The notes under the pieces are model-generated. The model searched no databases. It saw only the letters and a list, made by a program, of their open reading frames with translations, and was not told the origin of the DNA. Shown piece by piece: positions 15,390 to 24,479 of a stretch of 39,642 nt of DNA. This stretch comes from Desulfococcaceae bacterium HSG9. GTDB taxonomy: Bacteria > Desulfobacterota > Desulfobacteria > Desulfobacterales > JAUCGF01. Position 1 is the first letter of the stretch. Each line of letters starts with the position of its first letter. Both the position numbers and the translations under genes were made by a program. The DNA lies in contig JAUCGF010000126.1 in assembly GCA_030378005.1 (NCBI GenBank), positions 1 to 39,642 of the forward strand, read 5' to 3'.

Positions 15390-17724
15390 AAGAAAAATAT
15401 TTTATCAAGTTACCGGATTGCTTTTCGTCCTGATACTATCTGTTACGATCTCAATTTTGCTTTTCAACTTCAAAGAACACCGACTGCATGAACAACAAAT
15501 ATTAAAAAATAATGTGGTTTTCATATCTCAGCAGTGTGAAAAATTCCTGATGTGGGATGATCGTCTCGGAATCAAAACGCTCCTGAATGAGGTTGTCCGA
15601 AATGATAATGTGATTGATTACGCCTTTATTATAAAACAGGGTAAACCTTATATTTACACATTTGACAAGGGCTTTCCCAAATTATTGCTACAAATAAATG
15701 CGAACGCCAAAAGCATTCCCGATGTTGTCTGTTTACGTAACGAAAATAATGAAATAATGTACGATGTTGCCATTTTGATAAATAATTCCAAGGCGGTTTT
15801 ACATATCGGCATGTCACAGAAAAAAATAGACCGTCAACTTTATTTACCAATTAGCAAAATAATTTTGATCAGTTTACTGATATTAGGAATCGGCTTATTA
15901 TTAGCCGCTTGGGTGGCAGCACTGGTCACCCGTGAAACAGATCGAATGACTGCGAAATTGCGGTTAAATGAAGAGAAATTGCGTCTGATTATTGAAAACA
16001 GTACCAATTTATTTTATGCCCATACACTTGAACACGAGATGACCTACATCAGTCCGCAGATAGAATCCATTCTCGGTTACAAGCCAAGTGAAGCAATGAT
16101 AAAATGGACAGAGTTCGTGTCGGATCATCCGGTAAATAAAAAAGGCTTCGCACTCACCCAAAAAGCCATAGCCACTAGCCAGGCGCAAGCCCCCTACGAA
16201 CTGGAACTGGTGCATAAAAATAGCCGTAAAGTATGGGTGGCCGTTAATGAAGCGCCTGTTGTCAAAAACGGCAAAACGGTCTCTATGGTCGGATCATTGA
16301 CGGATATCACCGAACGTAAGCAGGCCGAGCAAGCTCTGCGGAAAAGTGAAGAGCACATGCGGAATATAATCGAAAATATGCCGGTGATGATGGATGCGTT
16401 TGATGATAAAGGCCTTATTATTGCCTGGAACCGGGAGTGTGAACATGTAACCGGATTCAGTAAAAAGGAAATCATCGGCAACCCCGATGCTGCCAAATTA
16501 CTTTACCCTGATGAAAGTTATCGAACCTTCCTATTGGAAAAATCAATTGAATACGGTAATAAATTCAGAAATCTTGAATGGGATATTACCTGTAAAGACG
16601 GCAACAAAAAAACAATTTTATGGTCGAATATTTCCGAAACGCACCCTATACCGGGATGGTATTCGTGGGCGGTCGGTATAAATATAAGCGAGCAGAAAAA
16701 AAAAGAGCAAGAGATACGCAAATTATCCAAAGTTGTTGAAACTTCCAGCCAGGCGGTGGCCATCATCGACCTTGAAACGAGGATCGTGTATGTTAATCAG
16801 GGGCTTCTGAAAAACAGCAGTTTTGAAAATGATGAACTGATTGGAAAGCCGGTATTACGCTTCAGCGATGAAGAAGGCGCAAAACTGTTCCACGAAGAAA
16901 TTATGCCGACGCTGTTATCTGAGGGTGCATGGCAAGGGGAAATTAGTCTCAAAAGAAAAGATGGCACTTTGTTCCCTACGGATATGAATTGTTCTGTTAT
17001 TTGCACTGAAACCGGCGAACCGGAATATTTAGTGGCTATTTATAATGATATTACTGACAGGAAGCGCTCAGAACATACGATTAAAGCCGCACTTGAAGAA
17101 AAGGAGGTGCTTTTACGGGAAATTCATCATCGTGTAAAAAACAATCTCCAGATTATTATCAGTCTGTTGAATCTGCAATCGAAAGAAATCACTAATAAAA
17201 TTGCGCTGGAGTCCCTTACGGAAAGTAATAACCGCATACGCGCAATGAGTCTTATCCATGAGATTCTTTACCAATCCGACGACCTTGCCAAAATTGATTT
17301 TGAAACTTATATTAACAGATTAATAAAAGCGATTGTCCGTGCTTTTACTGGAAGCGGAGGCAATATCAGCTATTCCGTCAAAGTTACCCAAATTCGCCTC
17401 TCCATTGATGACGCTGTGCCAATCGCCTTGATTATCAATGAATTACTGACCAATATTTATAAATATGCCTTTCCCGCAAACCGTCGCGGAAAAGTTGAAA
17501 TAACCCTTAAAAAATCAGGTCCGCAAGTGATGGAACTGAGTATCAGCGATAACGGCATCGGTTTACCGGCTGACATTGATATTCATCATTCAGAAACTTT
17601 GGGGCTTCAGTTGGTCTCCGATCTTGCCGAAGACCAGCTTGAAGGAAGCTTGCAGATTGAACACGTAAACGGGACTCGTTTTGTAATCAAATTTAAACCG
17701 CAAAAAACAGGCGGAAAGGAGTAA
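15379..17724 (+). CDS. Membrane sensor histidine kinase with three PAS domains (HisKA_2 type)
   Basis: This 781-residue protein has TM1 at about residues 8-29 and TM2 at about 160-183, enclosing a ~130-residue periplasmic sensor region. Three PAS domains follow: about 200-315 (IIENSTNLFY), 325-440 (IIENMPVMMD) and 450-565 (VVETSSQAVAI), the first two with PAC-like ends (ITERK, ISEQK). The kinase core is HisKA_2: LLREIHHRVKNNLQIIISLL, with phospho-acceptor His583 or His584, then the ATPase N-box LIINELLTNIYKYAF and the G-box DNGIGLP. This class often signals without a DNA-binding partner. It overlaps the PhnD-like gene and precedes a response regulator, suggesting PhnD-like protein, then this kinase, then the hybrid protein. 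Confidence 0.88.
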   Translation: MNLKRKIFYQVTGLLFVLILSVTISILLFNFKEHRLHEQQILKNNVVFISQQCEKFLMWDDRLGIKTLLNEVVRNDNVIDYAFIIKQGKPYIYTFDKGFPKLLLQINANAKSIPDVVCLRNENNEIMYDVAILINNSKAVLHIGMSQKKIDRQLYLPISKIILISLLILGIGLLLAAWVAALVTRETDRMTAKLRLNEEKLRLIIENSTNLFYAHTLEHEMTYISPQIESILGYKPSEAMIKWTEFVSDHPVNKKGFALTQKAIATSQAQAPYELELVHKNSRKVWVAVNEAPVVKNGKTVSMVGSLTDITERKQAEQALRKSEEHMRNIIENMPVMMDAFDDKGLIIAWNRECEHVTGFSKKEIIGNPDAAKLLYPDESYRTFLLEKSIEYGNKFRNLEWDITCKDGNKKTILWSNISETHPIPGWYSWAVGINISEQKKKEQEIRKLSKVVETSSQAVAIIDLETRIVYVNQGLLKNSSFENDELIGKPVLRFSDEEGAKLFHEEIMPTLLSEGAWQGEISLKRKDGTLFPTDMNCSVICTETGEPEYLVAIYNDITDRKRSEHTIKAALEEKEVLLREIHHRVKNNLQIIISLLNLQSKEITNKIALESLTESNNRIRAMSLIHEILYQSDDLAKIDFETYINRLIKAIVRAFTGSGGNISYSVKVTQIRLSIDDAVPIALIINELLTNIYKYAFPANRRGKVEITLKKSGPQVMELSISDNGIGLPADIDIHHSETLGLQLVSDLAEDQLEGSLQIEHVNGTRFVIKFKPQKTGGKE

Positions 17725-17730
17725 TAAGCT

Positions 17731-19653
17731 ATGCCAGGTGTAAACATACTGATTGTCGAAGATGAACGCATCATTGCCCGCGAATTACAGACCGATCTGG
17801 AAGAAATGGGTTATGCCGTTACCGGCATAGTCAATTCAGGTGAAAAGGCGATTCAACATGCGCTGGAAAAAAAGCCCGATCTTGTTTTGATGGATATCCG
17901 TTTGCGCACTGAAATGGATGGCATCGAAGCGGCCTCACAAATTTTTACCCGCTTCAAAATACCGGTTATTTTTATCAGCGCATTCACGGATGATACCTTA
18001 ATCCAGCGTGCTAAAAATGTGGGGTCATTCGGTTATCTCGTGAAACCTTACGAGAAACGTGAATTATATGCCTGTATTGAAATGGCGGTGTATAAAGCCC
18101 GAATGGAGAAAAAACTTGAAGAGACTGAAAAATATTCCCGTGCGATTTTTGAGCAGTCGCCGCTCAGTATCCAGGTGTTTGATAAAAACGGCCTGACAAT
18201 AAATGTGAACCGCGCCTGGAGTGAATTATGGCAGCAATCACCTGATGAGGTTATCGGCAAATATAATATTTTGGAAGGTGAAGCTCGTAAAACCGAGCTG
18301 TCCGATTTTATTACCGCTGTGTTGGACGGTGAATCTGATTTTTCACCGGTATTCGAATACGAATCAGGCATCAAGGGCGAGGACGGCAACCAACGTTTTT
18401 TGAAATGCGTCATTTTTCCGGTCAAAGATGTCGATCATAAGGTGCATAAAGCAGTTTTAATGCACGAAGATATTACCGCACAAAAGCAGGCTGAAAAGGA
18501 CCGGCTTAATCTGGAAAGACAAACGCAGCGCGCTCAGAAAATGGAAACCGTGGCAACCCTGGCGGGCGGTATCGCACATCAGTTCAACAATGCCTTATTT
18601 GTAATTACAGGAAATATCGAATTGATGGAAGAGGATAACCCGTTTGATGATAACACGGCAGAAAAATTACGCATAATAAAAGATTCCGCTGACCGGATGG
18701 CTCATCTGACCCGTCAATTGCTGGCATATTCCGGAGGCGGGAAATACCGGACGCAAATCATGTCATTGAGTACTTTGCTAAAAGAAGCAATGCCTTTGGT
18801 CAAATATTCGCTTGATTCAACGGTCAGTGCGGATACCGATAATTGTGTCAAACTTCATTTAGAAGTTTACCCGACTCAGATACAGTTGGCGTTGTCCGCT
18901 GTTCTGACGAATGCGTCGGAGGCCATGAGGAGGGGTGAGAAAGGCCATATTCGGGTTGATTGCCGCAAATTTACGCTAACGGAAAAAGATGCCGGCGATT
19001 TTCCCAACTTACGCCTCGGAGACTATGCCTGCCTGACGATTACCGATGATGGCCGCGGCATGGATGAAAAAACAAGAGTCAGAGTATTCGAACCTTTTTT
19101 CACAACAAAATTCCAAGGCCGCGGTTTGGGCATGGCCGCAGTGCATGGCATCATCAACAACCATGATGGACAGATAACTGTCGCTTCTGAATCAGGCCAG
19201 GGGACAACTGTAAAAATATATCTTCCCACGGTGGCACCGCCTGCCCCAAAACAGGCTCCACCATCGCTCGAATCGTTAAAAGGCAGGGGAACCATACTGG
19301 TTATCGAAGATGAAGAGATAGTTATGGCTGTCAATCGGGTAATGCTGGAAAATTTGGGGTACCGCGTCCTGGAGGCTAATACAGGGCTAGAAGCCATTGA
19401 TATTGTGAAAACCTTTGATGGCCGCATTGATCTGGTCCTGCTTGATTTTCTTTTGCCCGATATAAACGGTGATGAGGTATATCCGCTTCTCATGGAAGCG
19501 CGTCCTGATTTGAAAGTACTTGTGATCAGCGGTTTTGCCATCGACGGGCCGGTGAAAAAAATTTTGGAGGCCGGCGCCCAGGGGTTTATTCAAAAACCGA
19601 GTTCAAAAGCGAAATTAGCTGAACGACTGAAGCGAATATTAAAGAATGAATAA
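17731..19653 (+). CDS. Hybrid response regulator/histidine kinase (REC-PAS-HisKA-HATPase-REC)
   Basis: This 640-residue cytoplasmic protein starts with a receiver domain (ILIVEDERIIA; acidic Glu10/Asp11; phospho-Asp55 in LVLMDIRL; Lys in YLVKPYEK). Next come a PAS domain at about 125-245 (IFEQSPLSIQVF), a dimerisation segment with GGIAHQFNN (His283), an ATPase domain (TDDGRGMDEKTRVRVFEPFF, GLGMAAVHGI) and a second receiver (ILVIEDEEIVM, phospho-Asp572 in LVLLDFLLPD, FIQKPSS). There is no output DNA-binding domain, so phosphate probably passes on to another protein. ATG at 17731 follows AAAGGAG six bases after the kinase gene. Confidence 0.9.
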   Translation: MPGVNILIVEDERIIARELQTDLEEMGYAVTGIVNSGEKAIQHALEKKPDLVLMDIRLRTEMDGIEAASQIFTRFKIPVIFISAFTDDTLIQRAKNVGSFGYLVKPYEKRELYACIEMAVYKARMEKKLEETEKYSRAIFEQSPLSIQVFDKNGLTINVNRAWSELWQQSPDEVIGKYNILEGEARKTELSDFITAVLDGESDFSPVFEYESGIKGEDGNQRFLKCVIFPVKDVDHKVHKAVLMHEDITAQKQAEKDRLNLERQTQRAQKMETVATLAGGIAHQFNNALFVITGNIELMEEDNPFDDNTAEKLRIIKDSADRMAHLTRQLLAYSGGGKYRTQIMSLSTLLKEAMPLVKYSLDSTVSADTDNCVKLHLEVYPTQIQLALSAVLTNASEAMRRGEKGHIRVDCRKFTLTEKDAGDFPNLRLGDYACLTITDDGRGMDEKTRVRVFEPFFTTKFQGRGLGMAAVHGIINNHDGQITVASESGQGTTVKIYLPTVAPPAPKQAPPSLESLKGRGTILVIEDEEIVMAVNRVMLENLGYRVLEANTGLEAIDIVKTFDGRIDLVLLDFLLPDINGDEVYPLLMEARPDLKVLVISGFAIDGPVKKILEAGAQGFIQKPSSKAKLAERLKRILKNE

Positions 19654-19701
19654 CACCTTAAATAGTAACAATGAATTTCGAAAAAATCGGAGGATTTGTG
19701 T

Positions 19702-20751
19702 ATGGAATTTTTTAAAAAGAAAACGCTTACGGGACTGGCCAGGACATGTGGTTGAGCTGCCAAAATAGGTCCGACAGTTCTGTCGGACGCACTCTCTGGT
19801 CTTACTCCGCCGGATGATCCAAACCTGATGGTGGGCTTTGAAACTTCGGACGATGCTTCTGTATATCGGCTTTCAGAAGAAATCGCCATGATCAATACCA
19901 TTGATTTCATCACGCCGCCTGTGGACGATCCGTATTGGTTCGGTCTGATATCTGCCGCAAATTCGATCTCTGATATCTATTCAATGGGAGGTCGGCCTGT
20001 GACGGCCCTCAATGTCGTGATGTTTCCAGCAAAACAATTGGACATGGGGATACTCAAAGACATCCTTCGTGGTGGCCACGATAAGGTGGTCGAAGCCGGG
20101 GCTGTTCTTGTCGGCGGACATACTGTGGACGACGAAGAACCCAAATACGGACTCTGTGTGAACGGCGTTGTTCATCCTGACAAAATCATTGCAAATAGTG
20201 GAGCGCGTCCCGGTGACACCCTCATATTAACAAAAATGATCGGTTCCGGTGTGTTATTTAATGCAGTCCGTTCAGGCAAAATGGCTTTTAAAGACATCGA
20301 ACTGGATGTCCTGCCTATGTTAGCGGAACTCAATGGCCCGGCTATGGAAGTCGCGCATGATTATGAACTTCATGCCTGTACAGATATTACGGGTTTCGGA
20401 ATCGCAGGGCATACGCTCGAAATGGCGTCAGGCAGCAACTCAAGAATTATCTTAACATATACGCGTTTACCCTTTTATCCAGGTGCGCTTGAGATGTATC
20501 GGAAGGGTGAAACCACCGGAAGCAACAAGCCAAACCGGCAGATGACCAAAGAGCATTTAGACATTCGGCTGTCACTCTCTGACGCTGAAGAAGAACTTCT
20601 CTTCGATCCTCAAACGTCTGGCGGTTTGCTGTTATCTGTTCCAAGCGATCAGGCAAAAGACATGTTGAAGGCGCTCCAACGTGCCGGAGTGCCATATCCC
20701 GCTGAGATAGGTGAAGTGGTGGACGGCCCGCCAGGGGTTGTCATCGTGTAA
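19702..20751 (+). CDS. selD: Selenophosphate synthase SelD, selenocysteine-containing
   Basis: SelD makes selenophosphate from selenide and ATP for selenocysteine and selenouridine synthesis. ATG at 19702 follows GGAGG. The frame reads ARTCG-(TGA)-AAKIG, and TGA at 19753-19755 is codon 18, exactly where SelD has Cys or Sec. Downstream the frame is open to 20751 and family motifs are intact (DDASVYRLSEE, TIDFITPPVDDPYWFG, SISDIYSMGGRP, VGGHTVDDEEPKYG). Total length about 349 residues, normal. Gene finders that do not allow Sec would start at 19828 and lose the catalytic N-terminus. Needing selenium to make selenium protein implies a full SelA/B/C system elsewhere in the genome. Confidence 0.95.
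19756..19790 (+). promoter_or_regulatory. Bacterial SECIS hairpin in selD
   Basis: Just after the UGA, GTCCGACAG (19769-19777) and CTGTCGGAC (19780-19788) form a perfect stem. In practice this is 8 pairs closing the loop GTTC, with the loop about 22 bases from the UGA. A short loop with G at its start at this distance is what SelB needs in bacterial SECIS elements. Confidence 0.8.
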
Positions 20752-20919
20752 TACCATTTGCGAAAATTAAACTCCCAAATATTTTCTCTTAATCTTAATC
20801 TTGCTCTTGCTCTTAATCTTGCTCGAATGACAGGAGCAACGGAAAGATTATAAACTATACCCAAAATTTGAATAGGATACGATTTTTTAGATTGGGCGAT
20901 TATTTAACGCAAATGGTAT
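20751..20919. mobile_element. 169-bp MITE-like element with terminal inverted repeats
   Basis: ATACCATTTGCG at 20751-20762 is repeated inverted as CGCAAATGGTAT at 20908-20919. Between them lie iterations of CTTAATCTTGCTC (20787-20825) and AT-rich sequence; no gene is present. The left end falls on the last base of the selD stop codon and the right end is 7 bases before the tauE start, so it fills the entire gap between the genes. A related piece, TTACTCTTAATCGAATGA, occurs at 21719-21736 before the modF-like gene. Confidence 0.7.
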
Positions 20920-20925
20920 AAGCTT

Positions 20926-21705
20926 ATGGAAATCTACATTCTATTGGGAGGTATCGGTCTTGTTACCGGTTTTCTATCAGGCCTTCTCGGTATAGGCGGA
21001 GGAATTGTTCTGGCTCCATTGCTTCTTTACGCACCGCCTTTTTTGGAATTTGAGCCTTTCGCTATGCGGACGGTGGCAGGTTTGACAATCGTACAGGGAT
21101 TTGTAGCGGGCCTCGCCGGATCGGTTTCTCATTGGCGGTTTAATTTCGTATCAGCTCGATTGTCCGTCTATATGGGAGCAAGTATTTTTATCACCGCTCT
21201 AATCGGAGGGGCCGGTTCACGCTATGTTTCAAACAATGTACTCCTTTTTCTGTTTGCGTGTTTGGCATTGATCGCAACTGTCCTCATACTCATTCCTGTC
21301 AAGCATGACACTGAAAATCCGGATGTCACACATCTTTCGTTCAGCCGCTTACGTGCGATAGCCGCCGCTTCAGGGGTGGGATTTCTCGGAGGCTTGGTAG
21401 GCCAGGGCGGATCATTTATTCTTATTCCGCTAATGGTCTCATTTGTTCATATTCCCACCCGAATTGCCATTGGAACCAACCTTGCCATTGTTCTGCTATC
21501 ATCTTTGGCCGGTTTTCTCGGCAAAGCGGCAACCGGACAAATTGAATGGCTCATGACGGTTCCTCTTTTGCTCACCGTCGTGCCGGCCGCTTTTCTGGGA
21601 AGCATAGTAAGCCGACGGATATCGACTTACCACCTCAAACGCACGTTGGCTGTGTTAATCGGCCTTGCGGCAGCCAGAATATGGATTACCGTTATATTTC
21701 CGTAA
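20926..21705 (+). CDS. TauE/SafE-family membrane permease
   Basis: This 259-residue integral membrane protein has about eight hydrophobic segments. It carries the two family repeats beginning GLVTGFLSGLLGIGGGIVLA and GFLGGLVGQGGSFILIPLM. TauE/SafE proteins export sulfite, sulfoacetate or related organosulfur anions; some relatives sit with selenium genes. The ATG at 20926 has no ribosome binding site because the MITE-like element ends just upstream, so expression may be reduced or depend on read-through from selD. The substrate cannot be told from sequence; its place between selD and a ModF-like gene hints at an oxyanion. Confidence 0.85.
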   Translation: MEIYILLGGIGLVTGFLSGLLGIGGGIVLAPLLLYAPPFLEFEPFAMRTVAGLTIVQGFVAGLAGSVSHWRFNFVSARLSVYMGASIFITALIGGAGSRYVSNNVLLFLFACLALIATVLILIPVKHDTENPDVTHLSFSRLRAIAAASGVGFLGGLVGQGGSFILIPLMVSFVHIPTRIAIGTNLAIVLLSSLAGFLGKAATGQIEWLMTVPLLLTVVPAAFLGSIVSRRISTYHLKRTLAVLIGLAAARIWITVIFP

Positions 21706-21752
21706 TTTTGGTTTTATTCTTACTCTTAATCGAATGAGATGAGCAACTTAAA

Positions 21753-23258
21753 ATGCAATCTGTTTCCATCTCCGAAAAACGCTTTATCACCCTTGACAAT
21801 ATCACTGTCCGAGTAAGGGACCGGCATATTCTTGCCCAAACTTGCTGGGAAATCAAAGCCGATCAGAATTGGGCGATTTTAGGCCCCAACGGATCAGGCA
21901 AATCTTCGCTGGCACGCGTTCTCTGCGGCGACTTGCCTTATGTGAAGGGCAAAATCATACGCCATTCTGCCTGCGCCGCCCCAAAACACATCGGCAACGT
22001 TTCGTTTGAAATTCATGAACGCTTGATTGCGCGTGAAAAATACCAAGATTATTCCCGTGATTTCAGCGGTAAATGGGATTCTTTTGAAACCGCCAGACAA
22101 ACCATACTGACAGGATTGCAACCGACTGCCAGTACTGATGAATTTACAGAATTTGATCGGATTGCAGACCTTTTGGAAATCCGTTATCTGCTTGACCGGG
22201 GAATCAGGTTTCTGTCTGGCGGGGAGATGCGCAAGGTCATCATCGCACGGGCATTGATGAAAACGTCCGGGTTTCTGATTCTTGATGAACCGTTTGAAGG
22301 ACTTGACGCTCGTTCCAAAAAACAGTTGAAACAGACGATCCGCACATTGACCTGTCAGGGCGTGCGGTTAATTCTGATAACACACCGATTTGATGAAATA
22401 ACGCCCGCTATTTCCCATGTTCTTTGCCTTAAAAATTGCCAGGTGTTTTGTCAGGGTGAACGCAGCGATGTTTTGAAATCCGAGCGAATTAAAGCGCTCT
22501 ATCAACCCAAAACGCACTTTCATTACAATATTCCTGAAATTTCACCCAAAAACACCCATGAACGAATGGCAGACACCGAAATATTTGTGAAAATGAAAAA
22601 TGTGACTGTTGCGTACAACGGCATCAAGGTGTTGGACAACTTCTGCTGGACAGTGCGACGAGGCCAAAACTGGGCAGTTACCGGTCCGAACGGTTCGGGC
22701 AAATCAACGCTTCTGAGCCTGATTACGGGTGACAACCTCCAGGCGTATGCCAATGAGATCTATCTGTTTGGCAAAAGACGCGGAAGCGGCGAAACCTTAT
22801 GGGAGTTGAAAAAAAGAATCGGCTTGGTTTCATCGGAACTACAGGTTCGTTATCGTAAACAGATGCGGGGATATGACGTGGTGTTGTCCGGTTTTTTCGA
22901 TTCTGTCGGTTTGTACCGCAGAGCGAATGCCCAGCAGCGAATTCGCACATCGCAGCAGATTGAATTTTTAGGTATTGAAAATATAGCGCACAAACCGTTT
23001 GATCAATTATCTTATGGCGAAAAACGGATGGTTTTACTGGCGCGGTCTCTGGTGAAAGCGCCCCGACTTTTGATTTTGGATGAGCCTTGTCAGGGGCTGG
23101 ACCGCACCAACCGTCAGATGATCCTGAAATTGATCGACCATATCGGCGCAAACACAGACACCTGGTTTCTGTATGTGACCCATTATGAAGATGAAATACC
23201 TTCGAGTGTCACTCATCGGTTGCGGATGGAAAAAGCCGGGGAACAATTGCCATCTTAA
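21753..23258 (+). CDS. modF: ModF-like protein with two ABC ATPase domains
   Basis: This 501-residue protein has two complete ABC cassettes and no membrane segments, the same plan and size as E. coli ModF (490). Domain 1 has GPNGSGKSSLARVL, LSGGEMRKVIIARALM and FLILDEPFEGLD; domain 2 has GPNGSGKSTLLSLI, LSYGEKRMVLLARSLV and LLILDEPCQGLD. ModF is linked to molybdenum handling, with its exact role unclear; no other mod genes are in the window. Many Sec enzymes (formate dehydrogenases) also need molybdenum or tungsten, which would make sense of its position after selD. The gene symbol is by homology. Confidence 0.8.
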   Translation: MQSVSISEKRFITLDNITVRVRDRHILAQTCWEIKADQNWAILGPNGSGKSSLARVLCGDLPYVKGKIIRHSACAAPKHIGNVSFEIHERLIAREKYQDYSRDFSGKWDSFETARQTILTGLQPTASTDEFTEFDRIADLLEIRYLLDRGIRFLSGGEMRKVIIARALMKTSGFLILDEPFEGLDARSKKQLKQTIRTLTCQGVRLILITHRFDEITPAISHVLCLKNCQVFCQGERSDVLKSERIKALYQPKTHFHYNIPEISPKNTHERMADTEIFVKMKNVTVAYNGIKVLDNFCWTVRRGQNWAVTGPNGSGKSTLLSLITGDNLQAYANEIYLFGKRRGSGETLWELKKRIGLVSSELQVRYRKQMRGYDVVLSGFFDSVGLYRRANAQQRIRTSQQIEFLGIENIAHKPFDQLSYGEKRMVLLARSLVKAPRLLILDEPCQGLDRTNRQMILKLIDHIGANTDTWFLYVTHYEDEIPSSVTHRLRMEKAGEQLPS

Positions 23259-23286
23259 ATCCCCCGGACGAAAGGTTTCATGCCGC

Positions 23287-23319
23287 AGCCCTCCGAGGTT
23301 TTAGAAAGCTCGGAGGGCT
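23287..23319. terminator. Hairpin between convergent genes
   Basis: AGCCCTCCGAG pairs perfectly with CTCGGAGGGCT around an 11-base loop. It lies between the ends of the modF-like gene and the minus-strand EEP gene. No T-run follows on either strand, so it is either a weak terminator or a dispersed palindrome. Confidence 0.5.
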
Positions 23320-23383
23320 AACGCCTGAAAACTTATGACCAAGTAATTATGTGCTGAGAGTCAATTACAGTCACGGATTTTCG

Positions 23384-24406
23384 TCAAGCAGGGCGGTATT
23401 CAAAGAGCGCGCGGACAACGCCGTGGTCAGAAGACCCTGTTTCTTTGTGATTATCACAATTCAAATGATCATTGGTAATCTCCATACCTTTGAACGCCCA
23501 AATTCGCTTACGGCTGTTGTCATAGAACTCTTGGCTGACCAAAATATGATCCAATGATTCACGTGTTTTGTTGTAAACGTGCGTGTAGTACACATCTCGT
23601 TGGCTTCGGTACTCCTGGAGTGTTCCTGCGGAATACAAATCGACATCACTGCCACCTGTGGATAGCCCTGACAAAAGGTAATTCGGCTGCCCGGTAATGA
23701 TGTTCAAGGTGTTGCTGTGTTGACCATCGTTCAAGTCTCCCATGACTACCACCGGAGTATTTGTTCCTTTCATTCTTTCGGTTAAAATAAGCCGCAATGC
23801 TGTCGCCTCGGCTGTACGTCGAATGGTGGAGATAGCGGCACCGATTGCCTCTTGATGTTTTGAATAGATCTGTCGTGAGTACCACGGTTCTTTGGTGATC
23901 TTTGTCGGGCCTTTTGATTTGAAATGGCAGACATACACGTGAATACGCTTGCCTTTTGATCTCGGTTTGACTTCGAAATGCAAGACAGGACGAGAGAAGC
24001 TGTCGATCTGAACGGCTATTTCAGGGGTTTGATCATCATCACCACCGCTTCTCAACCGCAGGTAATCTGGGAAGGCGTCAATCCATTCCGGTTCTCCAAC
24101 GAGGATTTTCGAGCGTACCGCACCTGCGCAAACGATTCGCTGTCCTGAGTGATTTGGAGGGATCAAGAGCGTGTATTCATTCAAAAGGTTGGCAGTTGAA
24201 AACACATGTTCCAAGGAGTCGGCATGCCAAAGCTCCTGAAACGCCCACACATCTGCCCGGGCACTAATCATTGTCTGAGCTGTCCAGCGTAGTTTTCTGT
24301 TGTATTCCGCTTGGCTCCAACCATCCGAGTCTCGATAGATTCGTAGTCCCGGTTCATTGAGATTATAAAGATTGCATGTAGCGAAACTGATCTTTGTTCG
24401 TGCCAT
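23384..24406 (-). CDS. Endonuclease/exonuclease/phosphatase (EEP) superfamily protein
   Basis: This 340-residue protein has the EEP active-site series: SFATCNLYNLNEPG (Asn), VWAFQELWHADSLE (Glu), YVCHFKSKGP, VVVMGDLNDGQHSNTL (Asp-x-Asn) and TGSSDHGVVRALFEY (Asp-His). These ligands bind a divalent metal and cleave phosphodiester or phosphate ester bonds. The substrate could be DNA, RNA or a small phosphoester. The start at 24406 (MARTKISFATC) follows GGGAGGATC; the frame extends five codons further without support. No signal peptide is present. Confidence 0.85.
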   Translation of the reverse strand: MARTKISFATCNLYNLNEPGLRIYRDSDGWSQAEYNRKLRWTAQTMISARADVWAFQELWHADSLEHVFSTANLLNEYTLLIPPNHSGQRIVCAGAVRSKILVGEPEWIDAFPDYLRLRSGGDDDQTPEIAVQIDSFSRPVLHFEVKPRSKGKRIHVYVCHFKSKGPTKITKEPWYSRQIYSKHQEAIGAAISTIRRTAEATALRLILTERMKGTNTPVVVMGDLNDGQHSNTLNIITGQPNYLLSGLSTGGSDVDLYSAGTLQEYRSQRDVYYTHVYNKTRESLDHILVSQEFYDNSRKRIWAFKGMEITNDHLNCDNHKETGSSDHGVVRALFEYRPA

Positions 24407-24479
24407 GTTTGATCCTCCCATATAATTTGTTTAGTGTTCACATTAAAATAACCGAGTTCGAAACAAGCAGTCTCATCCG

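Noticed and set aside
19023..19541. 172-codon minus-strand frame, and other long frames opposite kinase, Liv and TMADH genes
   Set aside because: They lie antisense to well-supported genes and show no motifs, only codon-bias shadows.
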